DNA of 64,000 bases from Dyella sedimenti. Lineage in GTDB: Bacteria; Pseudomonadota; Gammaproteobacteria; Xanthomonadales; Rhodanobacteraceae. The stretch is from assembly GCF_022760995.1 (NCBI RefSeq), contig NZ_JAKWJO010000001.1:1-64000 (forward strand). Reading direction: 5' to 3'. Under the pieces are notes generated by a model, which was not told the origin of the DNA, made no database searches, and saw only the letters and a program-made list of their open reading frames with translations. Position numbers and translations under genes: made by a program. Position 1 is the stretch's first letter. Each line of letters starts with the position of its first letter. Below, one piece after another: positions 38,310 to 48,060 of the stretch.

Positions 38310-39467
38310 CTACTTCATCTCGCCCAGCGTCCAGCCGCCGCCGCCTGGCATCACGGCGAACTCGCGTACCGTGGTCGCCGCGCAGTCCGCCGGCTGGTCG
38401 GTGCATTGGGCCAGCGTGATGCGCAGGTGCTGGTCGTCGACCAGGCTGAAATCGGCCAGGCGCGTGTTGGCCAGGCCGGCCGCCTTGTCCAGCACCGTGC
38501 CGATCAGCACGCCGTGATGGAATACGTAGAGCTGCAAGTCGTTCGGCTGGCACTGCGCATCGACAGTCACGGCGGCCTCGGCCACGTAGGTATCGCCCTT
38601 GCGTTGCGCGCGGCCGGTCGGCAGGCGCTGGCCGGTGAGCAGGAAACGGTCTTCGTCGCTCTTCGGCTCGGGGGACCTGGCCGCGCACTGCACCGCCGGA
38701 TCGGCGACGGAGGCCGTTGCCGAGGCTGACAGCGGCTGCAGCGGACGCGGCACATAGATCGCGGCGGCCGATGTGGGCGCCGGGCGTGCCAACCACAGGC
38801 ACAGGGCGGTACCGGCCAGCAGCAGGGCGGCTACGGCGTAGGCGCGTCCGCGCAGCAGGGGGCGACGCCACAGGTAGGCCAGTGCGACCAGGGCCAGCAG
38901 CACCGCGACCGGCGCCAGCGGACGCAGCAGCAGGGCCAGCAGGCCGAACAGCGCGGCCGCTACGGCGAAGGCGGAAAGCGGGGCCGGTGCCGGCGCGGCC
39001 GGCGGCATGGCTGGCGGCGCACTGGCGGCCGGGGGAGGCAGTGGCGGGGGCATGGCGCCCGCATGGGGCAGCGGCGGCGGCTCGCTGGCGCCAGCCGGGG
39101 GCATCCAGTCGAACCAGGCCTGGCCGCCGTCGTGGCACCACTGGTCGCCGGGTTCGGCATAACGCTCCAGCGCCGGTTCCGGCAGCGGGCCGTGCACGTG
39201 CCCGTTTCGCCGCAGCCAGGCCAGGTGCCCATCGTCGGGCCACACGCTCGCATCCGCGCCCATGGCGCGCAACTGCGCGGCCTGGGTGTCGGCGGTGGCT
39301 GCGTCCAGGCCGCGGCGGATCACCAGCGGGGCCCGCTCGAACACGCGCTCGCGGAAGCCGGCCGGGTCCATGCCGAAGGCGGCGGCCATGCGCGCCTGCA
39401 CGGCGGCGGGATCCTGCCCGTCGAGCAGGCGGCCGGAAAGTACCAGGCAACGGTGGTCCATACCCAT
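38310..39467 (-). CDS. Multi-region protein of unknown function with central membrane segments
   Basis: A 385-aa protein. The N-terminal cytoplasmic-type domain (about 1-110) contains two tryptophan-rich patches (HLAWLRRNGHVHGPLP, GDQWCHDGGQAWFDWMPP). A 40-residue Pro/Ala linker follows, then three to four closely spaced hydrophobic segments (about 150-235). A C-terminal extracytoplasmic domain has four cysteines and a beta pattern (LQLYVFHHGVLIG). The Trp patch resembles the GYF_2/short-linker domains of some Xanthomonadales membrane proteins, but I cannot name the family. GGGGGA precedes ATG 39467. Confidence 0.6.
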   Translation of the reverse strand: MGMDHRCLVLSGRLLDGQDPAAVQARMAAAFGMDPAGFRERVFERAPLVIRRGLDAATADTQAAQLRAMGADASVWPDDGHLAWLRRNGHVHGPLPEPALERYAEPGDQWCHDGGQAWFDWMPPAGASEPPPLPHAGAMPPPLPPPAASAPPAMPPAAPAPAPLSAFAVAAALFGLLALLLRPLAPVAVLLALVALAYLWRRPLLRGRAYAVAALLLAGTALCLWLARPAPTSAAAIYVPRPLQPLSASATASVADPAVQCAARSPEPKSDEDRFLLTGQRLPTGRAQRKGDTYVAEAAVTVDAQCQPNDLQLYVFHHGVLIGTVLDKAAGLANTRLADFSLVDDQHLRITLAQCTDQPADCAATTVREFAVMPGGGGWTLGEMK

Positions 39468-39550
39468 CGATTCCCCCTGCGGGTGCCGCGTGATGCACCG
39501 ATGGGGCAAGGGTAGGGGGGCCGCGGCGGGGGGACAAGCCGCCCGCCGAT

Positions 39551-39580
39551 TTCGGTTCGCCGCGCGACTATGCCTACAAT
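39551..39580 (+). promoter_or_regulatory. Candidate trpE promoter
   Basis: TTCGGT at 39551-39556 and TACAAT at 39575-39580 have 18-base spacing. A GC-rich palindrome (GGCCCCGGGGGCC) follows at about 39593-39605, upstream of trpE. No Trp-codon leader peptide was found by eye. Confidence 0.45.
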
Positions 39581-39679
39581 GCCGGTCCCCGAGGCCCCGG
39601 GGGCCATCCTGCCGGCACAGGCCGGCGTGGCGCTCCCGTGGACCCGCAACGACGTTTGGCCATCCGGAACTTTCCCCAC

Positions 39680-41155
39680 GTGATTTCCCGCGACGAATTC
39701 GACGCGCTGGCTGCGCAGGGTCATACCCGCATCCCGCTGGTGCGCGAGGTGTTCTCCGACCTCGACACGCCCCTGTCGGTGTACCTGAAGCTGGCCGACG
39801 GCCCGTATACCTTCCTGTTCGAATCGGTCGAGGGCGGCGCCACCTGGGGGCGCTATTCGATTATCGGCCTGCCGGCGAAGCGCGTGTACCGCCTGCGCGG
39901 CCACGAGCTGGAGGTGGAGGACGCCGGCGAAGTCACCGAGCGCCGCCACCTGGACGACCCGCTGGGCGAGATCGAGCGGCTGCGCCAGCAGTACCAGGTG
40001 CCGCGCCTGCCGCAGCTGCCGGCCTTCAGCGGCGGCCTGGTCGGCTATTTCGGCTTCGAGACCATCGGCTACATCGAGCCGCGCCTGGCCCAGTGGGACC
40101 GCGCCGATGAGCTGGGCACGCCCGACGTGCTGCTGATGCTGGCCGAGGAAGTCGCCGTGTTCGACAACCTCAAGGGCCGCCTGTACCTGATCGTGCACGC
40201 CGATCCCTCGCAGCCGCACGCCTACGCCGAGGCGCAGCGCCGGCTGGACGCGCTGGTCTATCGCCTGCGCCAGGGCGGCGCGTCATACCCGCAGCTCAAC
40301 CAGGGCATTGCGCTGGACGAGGGCGACTTCAAGTCCTCTTTCACCAAGGAGGCATTCGAGGCGATGGTGGAGCGCGCCAAGGAATACATCCGCGCCGGCG
40401 ACATCTTCCAGGTGGTGCCCTCGCAGCGCCTGAGCGTGCGCTTCAATGCGCGCCCGGTGGACGTGTACCGCGCGCTGCGCGCGCTCAATCCCTCGCCCTA
40501 CATGTACTTCGTGGACCTGGGGCAGACCCAGATCGTCGGTTCCTCGCCGGAGATCCTCGCGCGCCTGAAGGATGGCAAGGTGGTGGTGCGCCCATTGGCC
40601 GGCACGCGCAAGCGCGGCGCCACCGAGGATGAGGACCAGGCGCTGGAGGCCGAGCTGCTGGCCGATCCGAAGGAACGCGCCGAGCATGTGATGCTGATCG
40701 ACCTGGGCCGCAACGACATCGGCCGCATCAGCCGGACCGGCAGCGTGGAAGTGAGCGAATCCTTCGTGGTCGAGCGCTACTCGCACGTGATGCACATCGT
40801 CTCGCAGGTGCAGGGCGACGTGCGTCCCGAGGTGGGCTACATGGACGTGCTCAAGGCCACCTTCCCGGCCGGCACGCTCAGCGGCGCGCCGAAGATCCGC
40901 GCGCTGGAGATCATCCAGGAACTGGAGCCGTACAAGCGCAACATCTACGCCGGCGCCATCGGCTGGATCGGCTGGTGGGGCGACGCGGACACCGCCATCG
41001 CCATCCGCACCGCGGTGATCCAGGACGGCCGCCTGCACGTGCAGGCCGGCGCCGGCATTGTGTACGACTCCGATCCCGCCTCCGAGTGGGAGGAGACCAT
41101 GAACAAGGGCCGCGCGCTGTTCCGCGCCGTGGCCCAGGCGGCCAAGGGCCTGTGA
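39680..41155 (+). CDS. trpE: Anthranilate synthase component I
   Basis: A 491-aa chorismate-using enzyme that with TrpG makes anthranilate. The N-terminal feedback region contains the LLES-like element as FLFESVEGGATWGRYS. Catalytic-domain motifs are VVPSQRLSVRF, SSPEILARLKDGKVVVRPLAGTRKRG, DLGRNDIGR and TFPAGTLSGAPKIRAL. GTG 39680 has GGAAC at 39666-39670 and matches the usual xanthomonad N-terminus (xISRDEFDALAAQGH). GTG 39638 would add 14 residues. It is 4.4 kb upstream of trpGDC. Confidence 0.95.
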   Translation: MISRDEFDALAAQGHTRIPLVREVFSDLDTPLSVYLKLADGPYTFLFESVEGGATWGRYSIIGLPAKRVYRLRGHELEVEDAGEVTERRHLDDPLGEIERLRQQYQVPRLPQLPAFSGGLVGYFGFETIGYIEPRLAQWDRADELGTPDVLLMLAEEVAVFDNLKGRLYLIVHADPSQPHAYAEAQRRLDALVYRLRQGGASYPQLNQGIALDEGDFKSSFTKEAFEAMVERAKEYIRAGDIFQVVPSQRLSVRFNARPVDVYRALRALNPSPYMYFVDLGQTQIVGSSPEILARLKDGKVVVRPLAGTRKRGATEDEDQALEAELLADPKERAEHVMLIDLGRNDIGRISRTGSVEVSESFVVERYSHVMHIVSQVQGDVRPEVGYMDVLKATFPAGTLSGAPKIRALEIIQELEPYKRNIYAGAIGWIGWWGDADTAIAIRTAVIQDGRLHVQAGAGIVYDSDPASEWEETMNKGRALFRAVAQAAKGL

Positions 41156-41157
41156 GC

Positions 41158-41850
41158 ATGAAGGCGATGCACCGCGGCGCGGCGGCGGCCTGCGCGCTGG
41201 GCCTGGGCGGCAGCCTGCTGGTCGCGCCGGTACACGCGGATGCGCCGGCCTGGCGCGACGATGCCGCCTCGCGGCTGGAAGTGCTGGCCTTGCTGCAGAC
41301 CCTCAACGCCGACCTGCTCAGCCATCCCAGCGCCACGCTGACGCTGGAGCGCTGGTGCGGCGCGCACCGCCTCGCGCCCGAGGCGAACGTGGTGGCCGAG
41401 CGCGTGCATGGCGAGGACAAGCCGCTGCCGGCGGGCGCGCGCGAGCAACTCGGCATCGGCGCCGACGAGCCGGTCCGCTACCGCCGCGTGCAACTTGCCT
41501 GCGGCGCCCATGTGCTGTCCGAGGCGGACAACTGGTACGTGCCCTCGCGCCTTACCGAGGCCATGAACCAGCAGTTGGACACCACCGACATGCCGTTCGG
41601 CAAGGTGGTGCAGCCGCTGCATTTCCGCCGGCAGACGCTGTCCGCCGAGCTGCTGTGGTCGCCGCTGCCGGCTGGCTGGGAGACCGGCGCGCCGCTGCCG
41701 GCCCCGCAGGGCGCGCTCGCCATTCCGCACTATGTATTGCAGCATCGCGCCGTGCTGTTCGACCAGGACAACCGTCCCTTCAGCCTGGTGGTGGAGAGCT
41801 ACACGGCAGGCGTGCTGGCGTTTCCGCCGCCGTCGCTGGGCGGACGCTGA
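41158..41850 (+). CDS. Secreted protein, chorismate lyase-like fold suspected
   Basis: A 230-aa protein with a signal peptide (about 1-24). The mature region RYRRVQLACGAHVLSEADNWYVPSRLT...PFGKVVQPLHFRR has the V-L-S-E-A-x-x-W-Y-V-P layout seen in UbiC/chorismate-lyase-like proteins. A periplasmic location argues against that reaction, so no function is assigned. It starts two bases after the trpE stop (an in-frame GTG at 41152 overlaps that stop), suggesting co-transcription with trpE. Confidence 0.6.
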   Translation: MKAMHRGAAAACALGLGGSLLVAPVHADAPAWRDDAASRLEVLALLQTLNADLLSHPSATLTLERWCGAHRLAPEANVVAERVHGEDKPLPAGAREQLGIGADEPVRYRRVQLACGAHVLSEADNWYVPSRLTEAMNQQLDTTDMPFGKVVQPLHFRRQTLSAELLWSPLPAGWETGAPLPAPQGALAIPHYVLQHRAVLFDQDNRPFSLVVESYTAGVLAFPPPSLGGR

Positions 41851-41860
41851 GGCTGGCCTG

Positions 41861-41917
41861 GTCGCGCACAGGGTGCTCCTACAAGGCACCGTTGTAGGAG
41901 CGCACCCTGTGCGCGAC
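41861..41917. repeat. Dispersed intergenic inverted repeat, copy 4 (inverted arm order)
   Basis: The left arm GTCGCGCACAGGGTGCTCCT then ACAA, and the right arm TTGTAGGAGCGCACCCTGTG then CGCGAC, are inverse copies with a two-base deletion in the left arm. Here the arms point in the opposite order from copy 1, with a short 7-base spacer. Confidence 0.8.
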
Positions 41918-41926
41918 CCGGTGCCT

Positions 41927-42661
41927 TCATTCCACCGGCACGTCGTAGATCACCGAAGGCGACGGCTCGGATACAAGCGTGTAGTGCCACCACTCCATCG
42001 CATAGTTGCGAAAGCCCTCGCGCTCCATCGCCGCGCGCAGCAGGGCGCGGTTGGCGTGCTGCGCGGCGGTGGCTTGCGGCGAATCGGTGTTGGCCAGCGT
42101 GCCGAAATAGTCGAAGCCGGTGCCCATGTCTAGCGGCGTGCAATGCCGGTCGTGCGCGTCGCATTGCAGCAGGGTGAGGTCCACCGTGGCGCCGCGGCTG
42201 TGGCCGGAGACCGGGGCGATGTAGTCGCCGAGCAGGGCGCGCTTGTCCAGTTGCGGATAGTGCGCGGCCTTGGTGCGCTGGTCGGCGAGGTCGCTCGCCC
42301 AGCGCACGAAATGCGCCACGGCGCGCGCGGGGCGATAGCAGTCGAACAGCCGCAGCCGGCGATGCTCGGCGCGCAGGTCGCGCTCCACGCGGGCCAGTGC
42401 CTCGGCGGCGGGCCGCAGCAGCAGGCACTTGGGTGCGAGATAGCCGTCCACCGGCGTGCCCACGAAGTTGTCGCTACCGGCGTACTTGATGTCCTCGGCG
42501 ATGTCGGGCGCCAGCGTGCGGATATCGACCAGGCCCGCCTCGGCGGCGGTGCGTGCCGGCGATAGCCTGGGCGGCGATTCCGCGTGGGCGAGGCCCGCTG
42601 GCCCGCCGCCGAGCACGGTGGCCAGCGCAAAAGCGCGGATTCGCCTGCCGAAGCTACCCAT
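41927..42661 (-). CDS. ddpX: D-alanyl-D-alanine dipeptidase, VanX/DdpX type (M15D)
   Basis: A 244-aa secreted zinc dipeptidase that cleaves D-Ala-D-Ala, recycling wall peptides. The signal peptide is about residues 1-27. Substrate Arg lies in LFDCYRPARAVAHF, the zinc motif is SGHSRGATVDLTL (SxHxxGxAxD), and the second zinc/catalytic motif is EWWHYTL (ExxWH-like). GGGGAGG at 42668-42674 precedes ATG 42661. It is divergent from the NlpC/P60 gene. No vancomycin-resistance genes are nearby, so a housekeeping role is likely. Confidence 0.9.
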   Translation of the reverse strand: MGSFGRRIRAFALATVLGGGPAGLAHAESPPRLSPARTAAEAGLVDIRTLAPDIAEDIKYAGSDNFVGTPVDGYLAPKCLLLRPAAEALARVERDLRAEHRRLRLFDCYRPARAVAHFVRWASDLADQRTKAAHYPQLDKRALLGDYIAPVSGHSRGATVDLTLLQCDAHDRHCTPLDMGTGFDYFGTLANTDSPQATAAQHANRALLRAAMEREGFRNYAMEWWHYTLVSEPSPSVIYDVPVE

Positions 42662-42773
42662 GGCCATCCTCCCCGATGTGACGCGGCCATCGTACAGGCC
42701 GGTGGCCACGAGGGGCGCGGCAGGCGATATGCTCGGCGATGTGGTCCATGCCGGAGGAAATGCAGGGTTGCGC

Positions 42774-44162
42774 ATGCGATGGTTCCAAATCGTGGCGTGG
42801 TGCTTCGCCTCGCTGTCGGTGGCGCAGGCGTCGGAGGCCGCACTGATCGTGCCGCCGTCCGGCGTGGTCGGCGTCGCCGACGAGGCCATGCTCACCCCGG
42901 ATTTCTGGATACGCCGGCTGGCCCAGCCCGACCGCGTGCTGCTGGACGAGGCGGCGATCGCGGCACGCAACGACCAGCTCTACCGACGCGATCCCTCCAT
43001 GCACGACCTGCATGCCTTGCCGTCCATGCTGACGCGCGAACAGGTGCTGGCGTGGATCGATGGCGTTTCCCAGCTGCCCCGGCGTCCCTTGTTCGACGGG
43101 CAGGGCAACCCGGTGGGCGAGGCGGTGTTGCATCGGTTCGTCGATGCGCTCGCGCTCGACCGCGTGCCGGCGCGCCAGCCCACGCGCTATGGCCTGGTGG
43201 TGCGCCGCGCCGCGTTGCGCAGCTTTCCTACCGAGCTGCGCGTGTTCACCGTCAAGGGCGACGCCGATATCGACCGCTTCCAGCAGACCGCCGAGTTTCC
43301 CGGCACGCCGGTGGCGATCGTGCATGCGAGCCGCGATGGCCAGTGGCTGTTCGTGCTGAGCCCGCGCTATGCCGCCTGGACGCGCCGGGAGAATATCGCC
43401 GAAGGCGGCGCGGCCCAGCTGTTCGGCTACGTCGATGCCTCGCCACGACGCGTGGTCACCGGCGCCAGCGTGGCGACCGTGCATACCCGAGAACGGCCGG
43501 CCGTATCGCAACTGCCACTGGACATGGGTGTCTCGGCACCGCTGGCGGACCATCCCGCCGACCGGCCGGTCAATGGCCAGTCGCCGTATACGTCCTATGT
43601 GATCGAACTGCCCACGCGCACGGCCGATGGCGGGCTCGAGATCGTGCCGGCATTGCTGCCGCGCCAGGCCGATACGGCGGACCGCTACCTGCCGCTGACC
43701 GAAGCCAACATCCTGCGCCAGGCGTTCAAGTTCCTGGGCGAGCGCTATGGCTGGGGCCACGACTACGACGCGCGCGATTGCAGCGGTTTCGTCTCGGACG
43801 TCTATCGCAGCATGGGCGTGCAGATGCCGCGCGATACCGGCCGCCAGGCGGCCAGTCCCGCGCTGGCTCACCAGGCCTTCGGCGACGGCGACAGCCACGC
43901 GGCGCGCATGAACGCGGTGGACGCCCTGCGGGTGGGCGACCTGGTGTATATCCCCGGCCACGTGATGATGGTGATCGGTCGCATCGATGGCCAGCCCTAC
44001 GTGATCCACGACACCACCGGCATCGCCTATCGCGACGGCCATGGCGACCTGCGGCAGGTAAAGCTCAACGCCGTCTCGGTGACGCCGCTGCTGCCGCTGG
44101 TGTTCGACGACGGGCGTTCCTACGTCGATCGCATGACGGCCATCGTGCATGTCCGTCCTTGA
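42774..44162 (+). CDS. SH3-NlpC/P60 (C40) peptidoglycan endopeptidase
   Basis: A 462-aa secreted cell-wall hydrolase. A signal peptide (about 1-20) is followed by an N-terminal helical region, SH3b-type repeats (about 125-260), and a C-terminal C40 domain. In that domain the catalytic Cys is in DARDCSGFVSDVY (about 340) and the His in YIPGHVMMVIG (about 398), with YVIHDTTG following. This resembles the YkfC/EntD-like gamma-D-Glu-diaminopimelate endopeptidases that have bacterial SH3 domains. The start 42774 follows AGGG. Confidence 0.88.
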   Translation: MRWFQIVAWCFASLSVAQASEAALIVPPSGVVGVADEAMLTPDFWIRRLAQPDRVLLDEAAIAARNDQLYRRDPSMHDLHALPSMLTREQVLAWIDGVSQLPRRPLFDGQGNPVGEAVLHRFVDALALDRVPARQPTRYGLVVRRAALRSFPTELRVFTVKGDADIDRFQQTAEFPGTPVAIVHASRDGQWLFVLSPRYAAWTRRENIAEGGAAQLFGYVDASPRRVVTGASVATVHTRERPAVSQLPLDMGVSAPLADHPADRPVNGQSPYTSYVIELPTRTADGGLEIVPALLPRQADTADRYLPLTEANILRQAFKFLGERYGWGHDYDARDCSGFVSDVYRSMGVQMPRDTGRQAASPALAHQAFGDGDSHAARMNAVDALRVGDLVYIPGHVMMVIGRIDGQPYVIHDTTGIAYRDGHGDLRQVKLNAVSVTPLLPLVFDDGRSYVDRMTAIVHVRP

Positions 44163-44189
44163 ATCGTCTTGTCCATGAAGGAAACCGGA

Positions 44190-44990
44190 ATGGCATGGTT
44201 CGAGAAGGCACTACAAGGCCGAGCGACATGGGCGGCGTGGTTGGCGTTCCTGTTGCTCATGGTGGGCGGCCGAGCCGTGGCTGCCGAGGACGATGCCGGC
44301 TGGCGCGACGCGGGCCAGATGGTGGTCGTGGTGACGCCCGACTGGCATGCCGACCACGGTGTGCTGCGCGCCTTCGAGCGCCTACGCGGCGCGTGGCATC
44401 CGGTGGGCGAGGCACAGGACGTGGTGATCGGGCGTGCCGGCGCCGCCTGGGGGCTGGGCCTGAACCCGCCGCAGGCGGACGGCCCGCAGAAGCGGGAAGG
44501 CGATGGGCGCAGCGCTGCCGGCGTGTACCGCATCGGCGAGGCGTTCGGCTACGCCGCCCGCGCGGACACGCGCCTGCCCTATCGCGCGCTGCAGGTCTCG
44601 GACTACTGCATGGACGTCAGCGGCTCGCCTTACTACAACCGCATCGTCGATACCCGCGAGGTGGGCGAGCAGGCGGTGGCCGGTTCCAGCGAACCGATGC
44701 GGCGCGACCTGCACTTGGGTGGCGACCGCCTGTATACGGTGGGCTTCGTGATCGAGCACAACGCGCAGGGACAGGCCGGTGCGGGCAGCTGCATCTTCGC
44801 CCATGTCTGGCGCTCGCCCACCGACGCCACCGCCGGCTGCACCGCCATGCCGGAAGCGGCGATGCGCCACCTGCTGGCCTGGCTCAGGCCGGAGCGCCGG
44901 CCGGTGTTCGTGCTGCTGCCGCGCGAGCAGTACGCGCGCCTGCGCCGGGCCTGGCGCCTGCCTGGCCTGGAAGCGCCCCGGTCCCGCTAG
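44190..44990 (+). CDS. L,D-transpeptidase family protein (YkuD-like catalytic motif)
   Basis: A 266-aa periplasmic protein with a signal anchor or peptide at about 12-32. The region GSCIFAHVWRSPTDATAGCTAMPEAAM supplies the YkuD His-x-x and Ser-x-Gly-Cys-type catalytic set (Cys in AGCTAMP). N-terminal sequence resembles YafK-type transpeptidases only loosely. L,D-transpeptidases make 3-3 cross-links or attach lipoproteins, and YafK-like ones cleave such links. ATG 44190 has AAGGAA well placed; ATG 44175 lacks one. It follows the NlpC/P60 gene by 27 bp. Confidence 0.85.
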   Translation: MAWFEKALQGRATWAAWLAFLLLMVGGRAVAAEDDAGWRDAGQMVVVVTPDWHADHGVLRAFERLRGAWHPVGEAQDVVIGRAGAAWGLGLNPPQADGPQKREGDGRSAAGVYRIGEAFGYAARADTRLPYRALQVSDYCMDVSGSPYYNRIVDTREVGEQAVAGSSEPMRRDLHLGGDRLYTVGFVIEHNAQGQAGAGSCIFAHVWRSPTDATAGCTAMPEAAMRHLLAWLRPERRPVFVLLPREQYARLRRAWRLPGLEAPRSR

Positions 44991-45271
44991 CGCAGGGAAA
45001 GCGGCGGCGTGGCCTCGGGCACGAAAGCCTCCTCGCCGGCCAGCGTGGACAGCGGCACATTGGCGTTCGCATGGGCCGCCACGCGCCGCGCCACGATATG
45101 GTCGTGACGGGATTCCAGCCGCTCGATATAGCGCTTGCGCAGTTCCAGCAGCCATTCGGCGGCGCTGCTGTCCAGGCCGGCGTCGCGCACGCGCTGCAGG
45201 TGCTCTCTTTCCAGGATCAGCAGCTGGCGCGAATCGCGCAGGCGTTTCTCCAGTTCGGCGATGACGTGCAT
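44987..45271 (-). CDS. Small helical protein of unknown function
   Basis: A 94-aa protein, mostly a charged amphipathic helix (ELEKRLRDSRQLLILEREHL, then RKRYIERLESRHDHIV), likely a coiled coil. It ends in a Pro/Leu tail whose stop overlaps the end of the convergent L,D-transpeptidase gene. ATG 45271 follows GGGGGAG. No family is recognised. Its promoter must lie in the 280-bp gap shared with the divergent trpG. Confidence 0.55.
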   Translation of the reverse strand: MHVIAELEKRLRDSRQLLILEREHLQRVRDAGLDSSAAEWLLELRKRYIERLESRHDHIVARRVAAHANANVPLSTLAGEEAFVPEATPPLSLR

Positions 45272-45551
45272 GACGTACTCCCCCGCGGTCTGGCAAGACA
45301 AAAAGTATGCCAGCGGCGCATGGTGGGAATGTGAAGGATGCGGGGCGAACTGCGAGATGGCTCGCCGGTTGGCCGTCTTGCCGGGTTGTCCCTGTCCTTC
45401 CGGAGCGCTGCCGGCCAGGGTTGGGGCGCCCCGGGTGCTGCAGTGCGGCGCGGGTTTGAGCACAATGGTCCTTCCATTCCCCCATCCCATACGGGCCGGC
45501 AGAACCTCCCACCCCCCCCGTTTCTGGCGATAAATCAAAAAGTTGACACCC

Positions 45552-46148
45552 ATGCTGCTGATGATCGACAACTACGACAGCTTCACCTTCAACCTCGTGC
45601 AGTACCTGGGCGAGCTGGGGCAGGCGGTGAAGGTGGTGCGCAACGATGCGCTGGACGTGGCGGGCATCCGGGCGCTCCGGCCCAGCCACATCATGATCTC
45701 GCCGGGGCCGGGTACGCCGGACGACGCGGGCGTGTCGCTGGACGTGCTGCGCGAGCTGGCGGGCGAGATCCCGGTGTTCGGCGTGTGCCTGGGCCACCAG
45801 GCCATCGGCCAGGCCTTCGGCGGCAAGGTGGTCCGCGCCAAGCGGATCATGCACGGCAAGACCTCGCCGGTGCGCCATCGCGGCCAGGGCGTGTTCGCCG
45901 GCCTGCCCGATCCGTTCGAGGCCACGCGCTACCACTCGCTGGTGGTGGAGCAGTCCTCGCTGCCCGATTGCCTGGAAGTCACCGCGTGGACGGAAAACGA
46001 GGACGGCTCCATCGACGAGATCATGGGCCTGCGCCACAAGACGCTGAAGGTCGAGGGCGTGCAGTTCCATCCCGAATCGATCCTCACGCAGTACGGCCAC
46101 GACCTGCTGCGCAACTTCCTGGGCCTGCCGCTGAAGCTCGCGGCATGA
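45552..46148 (+). CDS. trpG: Anthranilate synthase component II (glutamine amidotransferase)
   Basis: A 198-aa class I amidotransferase that supplies ammonia to TrpE. Motifs are [20 protein letters not shown], the oxyanion strand [12 protein letters not shown], the nucleophile in [17 protein letters not shown] (Cys about 79), and His-Glu in [17 protein letters not shown] 45552 is used; TTG 45543 gives an atypical extension. It overlaps trpD by four bases. It may also serve para-aminobenzoate synthesis, as in other bacteria with a single such gene. Confidence 0.96.
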   Translation: MLLMIDNYDSFTFNLVQYLGELGQAVKVVRNDALDVAGIRALRPSHIMISPGPGTPDDAGVSLDVLRELAGEIPVFGVCLGHQAIGQAFGGKVVRAKRIMHGKTSPVRHRGQGVFAGLPDPFEATRYHSLVVEQSSLPDCLEVTAWTENEDGSIDEIMGLRHKTLKVEGVQFHPESILTQYGHDLLRNFLGLPLKLAA

Positions 46149-47218
46149 GCGGGGCCTTGCAGAACCCGGTGGGCCGCCGCGTCACCATCACGCCGCAGGA
46201 GGCGCTCCAGCGCACCATCGAGCATCGCGAGATCTTCCACGACGAGATGATCGAGCTGATGCGTCAGATCATGCGCGGAGAGGTCAGCCCGCTGATGACC
46301 GCCGCGATCATCACCGGCCTGCGCGTGAAGAAGGAGACCGTGGGCGAGATCACCGGCGCGGCACGCGTGATGCGCGAGCTGTCGGCCAAGGTGGAGCTGC
46401 CGCCGCACGAGCATTTCGTGGACATCGTGGGCACTGGCGGCGATGGCGCGTCGAGCTTCAACATCTCCACTGCGTCGATGTTCGTGGCCGCCGCGGCCGG
46501 CGCGCGCGTGGCCAAGCACGGCGGGCGCAGCGTGTCGTCGAAGTCGGGCAGCGCGGACGTGCTGGAGGCGCTGGGCGCGGTGATCGACCTGCCGCCCGCG
46601 CAGGTGGCGCAGTGCATGCAAGAGGTGGGCATCGGCTTCATGTTCGCGCCCAACCACCATCCGGCGATGAAGGTCGTTGCGCCGGTGCGCAAGGAAATGG
46701 GCGTGCGCACGCTGTTCAACATCCTCGGGCCGCTGACCAATCCCGCCGGCGCGCCGAACATCCTGATGGGCGTGTTCCATCCCGACCTGGTCGGCATCCA
46801 GGTGCGCGCGCTGCAGGCGCTGGGCGCCAGGCATGCGCTGGTGGTATGGGGGCGCGACGGCATGGATGAGATCTCGCTGGGCGCCGCCACCCTGGTCGGC
46901 GAGCTGCGCGACGGCGAGGTGCGCGAGTACGAGGTGGAGCCGGAGGATTTCGGCCTGGCCATGGCCTCCAGCCGCAACCTGCGCGTGGAGAACGCCGAGG
47001 AATCGCGCGCCATGCTGCTGGAGGCGCTGGAAGGCCGCCGTGGCGTGCCGCACGACATCGTCTGCCTCAATGCCGGCGCGGCCCTGTATGCGGCCAACGT
47101 GGTCGACGGCATCGGCGCCGGCATCGGGCTGGCTCGCGCGACCATCGCCAGCGGCGCCGCCCGTGCGAAAATGGACGCCTTCGTGGCGGCCACGCGACGC
47201 CTGTCGGCAGCGACCTGA
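46145..47218 (+). CDS. trpD: Anthranilate phosphoribosyltransferase
   Basis: A 357-aa enzyme joining anthranilate and PRPP. Motifs are [27 protein letters not shown] (PRPP pyrophosphate binding GTGGD), [34 protein letters not shown] and [18 protein letters not shown] overlap with trpG indicates coupled translation. trpC begins 42 bases after the stop. Confidence 0.97.
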   Translation: MSGALQNPVGRRVTITPQEALQRTIEHREIFHDEMIELMRQIMRGEVSPLMTAAIITGLRVKKETVGEITGAARVMRELSAKVELPPHEHFVDIVGTGGDGASSFNISTASMFVAAAAGARVAKHGGRSVSSKSGSADVLEALGAVIDLPPAQVAQCMQEVGIGFMFAPNHHPAMKVVAPVRKEMGVRTLFNILGPLTNPAGAPNILMGVFHPDLVGIQVRALQALGARHALVVWGRDGMDEISLGAATLVGELRDGEVREYEVEPEDFGLAMASSRNLRVENAEESRAMLLEALEGRRGVPHDIVCLNAGAALYAANVVDGIGAGIGLARATIASGAARAKMDAFVAATRRLSAAT

Positions 47219-47260
47219 CGCTCACGCCATCTTCATGACCGCAGCCCGCAAGCTTTTCCC

Positions 47261-48055
47261 ATGACCGATATCCTCCAACGCATCCTGACCCGCAAGACCG
47301 AGGAAGTGGCCGAGCGCAGCGCCAAACTGCCGCTGGTGGAACTGTCCTCGCGCGTGGCGGACCTGCCGGAAACCCGCGGCTTCGCCTCCGCCATCGAGGC
47401 CAAGATCGAGGCCGGCCTGCCGGCGGTGATCGCCGAGGTCAAGCGCGCCAGCCCGAGCAAGGGGCTGATCCGGCCGGACTTCGATCCCGCCGAGATCGCG
47501 CGCAGCTACGAGCGGGGCGGGGCGGCCTGCCTGTCCGTGCTGACCGACCGCGACTTTTTCCACGGCAGCGAGGATTTCCTGCAGCAGGCGCGCGCCGCGT
47601 GCACGCTGCCGGTGCTGCGCAAGGACTTCGTGATCGATCCCTACCAAGTGTACGAGGCGCGGGTGATCGGCGCCGACTGCATCCTGCTGATCGTCGCCGC
47701 GCTGGGCGATGCGGCCCTGCTGGAGCTGTCGCTTCTGGCGGCGGACCTGGACCTGGACGTGCTGTGCGAAGTGCACGACGCGGAGGAACTGGAACGCGCC
47801 CTGGCGCTGCCGGTGCCGCTGATCGGCGTGAACAACCGCAACCTGCGCACCTTCCATACCTCGCTGGACACCTCGCTGGAATTGCAGCAGTTGATGGAAT
47901 ACGACCGCATCCTGGTCAGCGAATCGGGCATCCATACGCCCGATGACGTGGCCACGTTGCGCGATGCCGGCATCAACGCGTTCCTGGTCGGCGAGGCGTT
48001 CATGCGCGCCAGCGACCCGGGCGCCGAACTCAAGCGATTGTTCGACACGAAGTAA
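47261..48055 (+). CDS. trpC: Indole-3-glycerol phosphate synthase
   Basis: A 264-aa TIM-barrel enzyme that decarboxylates and cyclises CdRP. Motifs are [21 protein letters not shown] (catalytic Lys), [42 protein letters not shown] and [11 protein letters not shown]. It is monofunctional (no trpF fusion), as usual in Xanthomonadales. It is the third gene of trpGDC and is followed after five bases by the HAD gene. Confidence 0.97.
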   Translation: MTDILQRILTRKTEEVAERSAKLPLVELSSRVADLPETRGFASAIEAKIEAGLPAVIAEVKRASPSKGLIRPDFDPAEIARSYERGGAACLSVLTDRDFFHGSEDFLQQARAACTLPVLRKDFVIDPYQVYEARVIGADCILLIVAALGDAALLELSLLAADLDLDVLCEVHDAEELERALALPVPLIGVNNRNLRTFHTSLDTSLELQQLMEYDRILVSESGIHTPDDVATLRDAGINAFLVGEAFMRASDPGAELKRLFDTK

Positions 48056-48060
48056 GTTCC

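Noticed and set aside
35608..39537. 1309-codon open frame on the minus strand
   Set aside because: It runs antisense through the response-regulator operon; composition is Arg/Ala/His-rich shadow sequence typical of high-GC DNA. Only its last third coincides with a real, separately framed gene.
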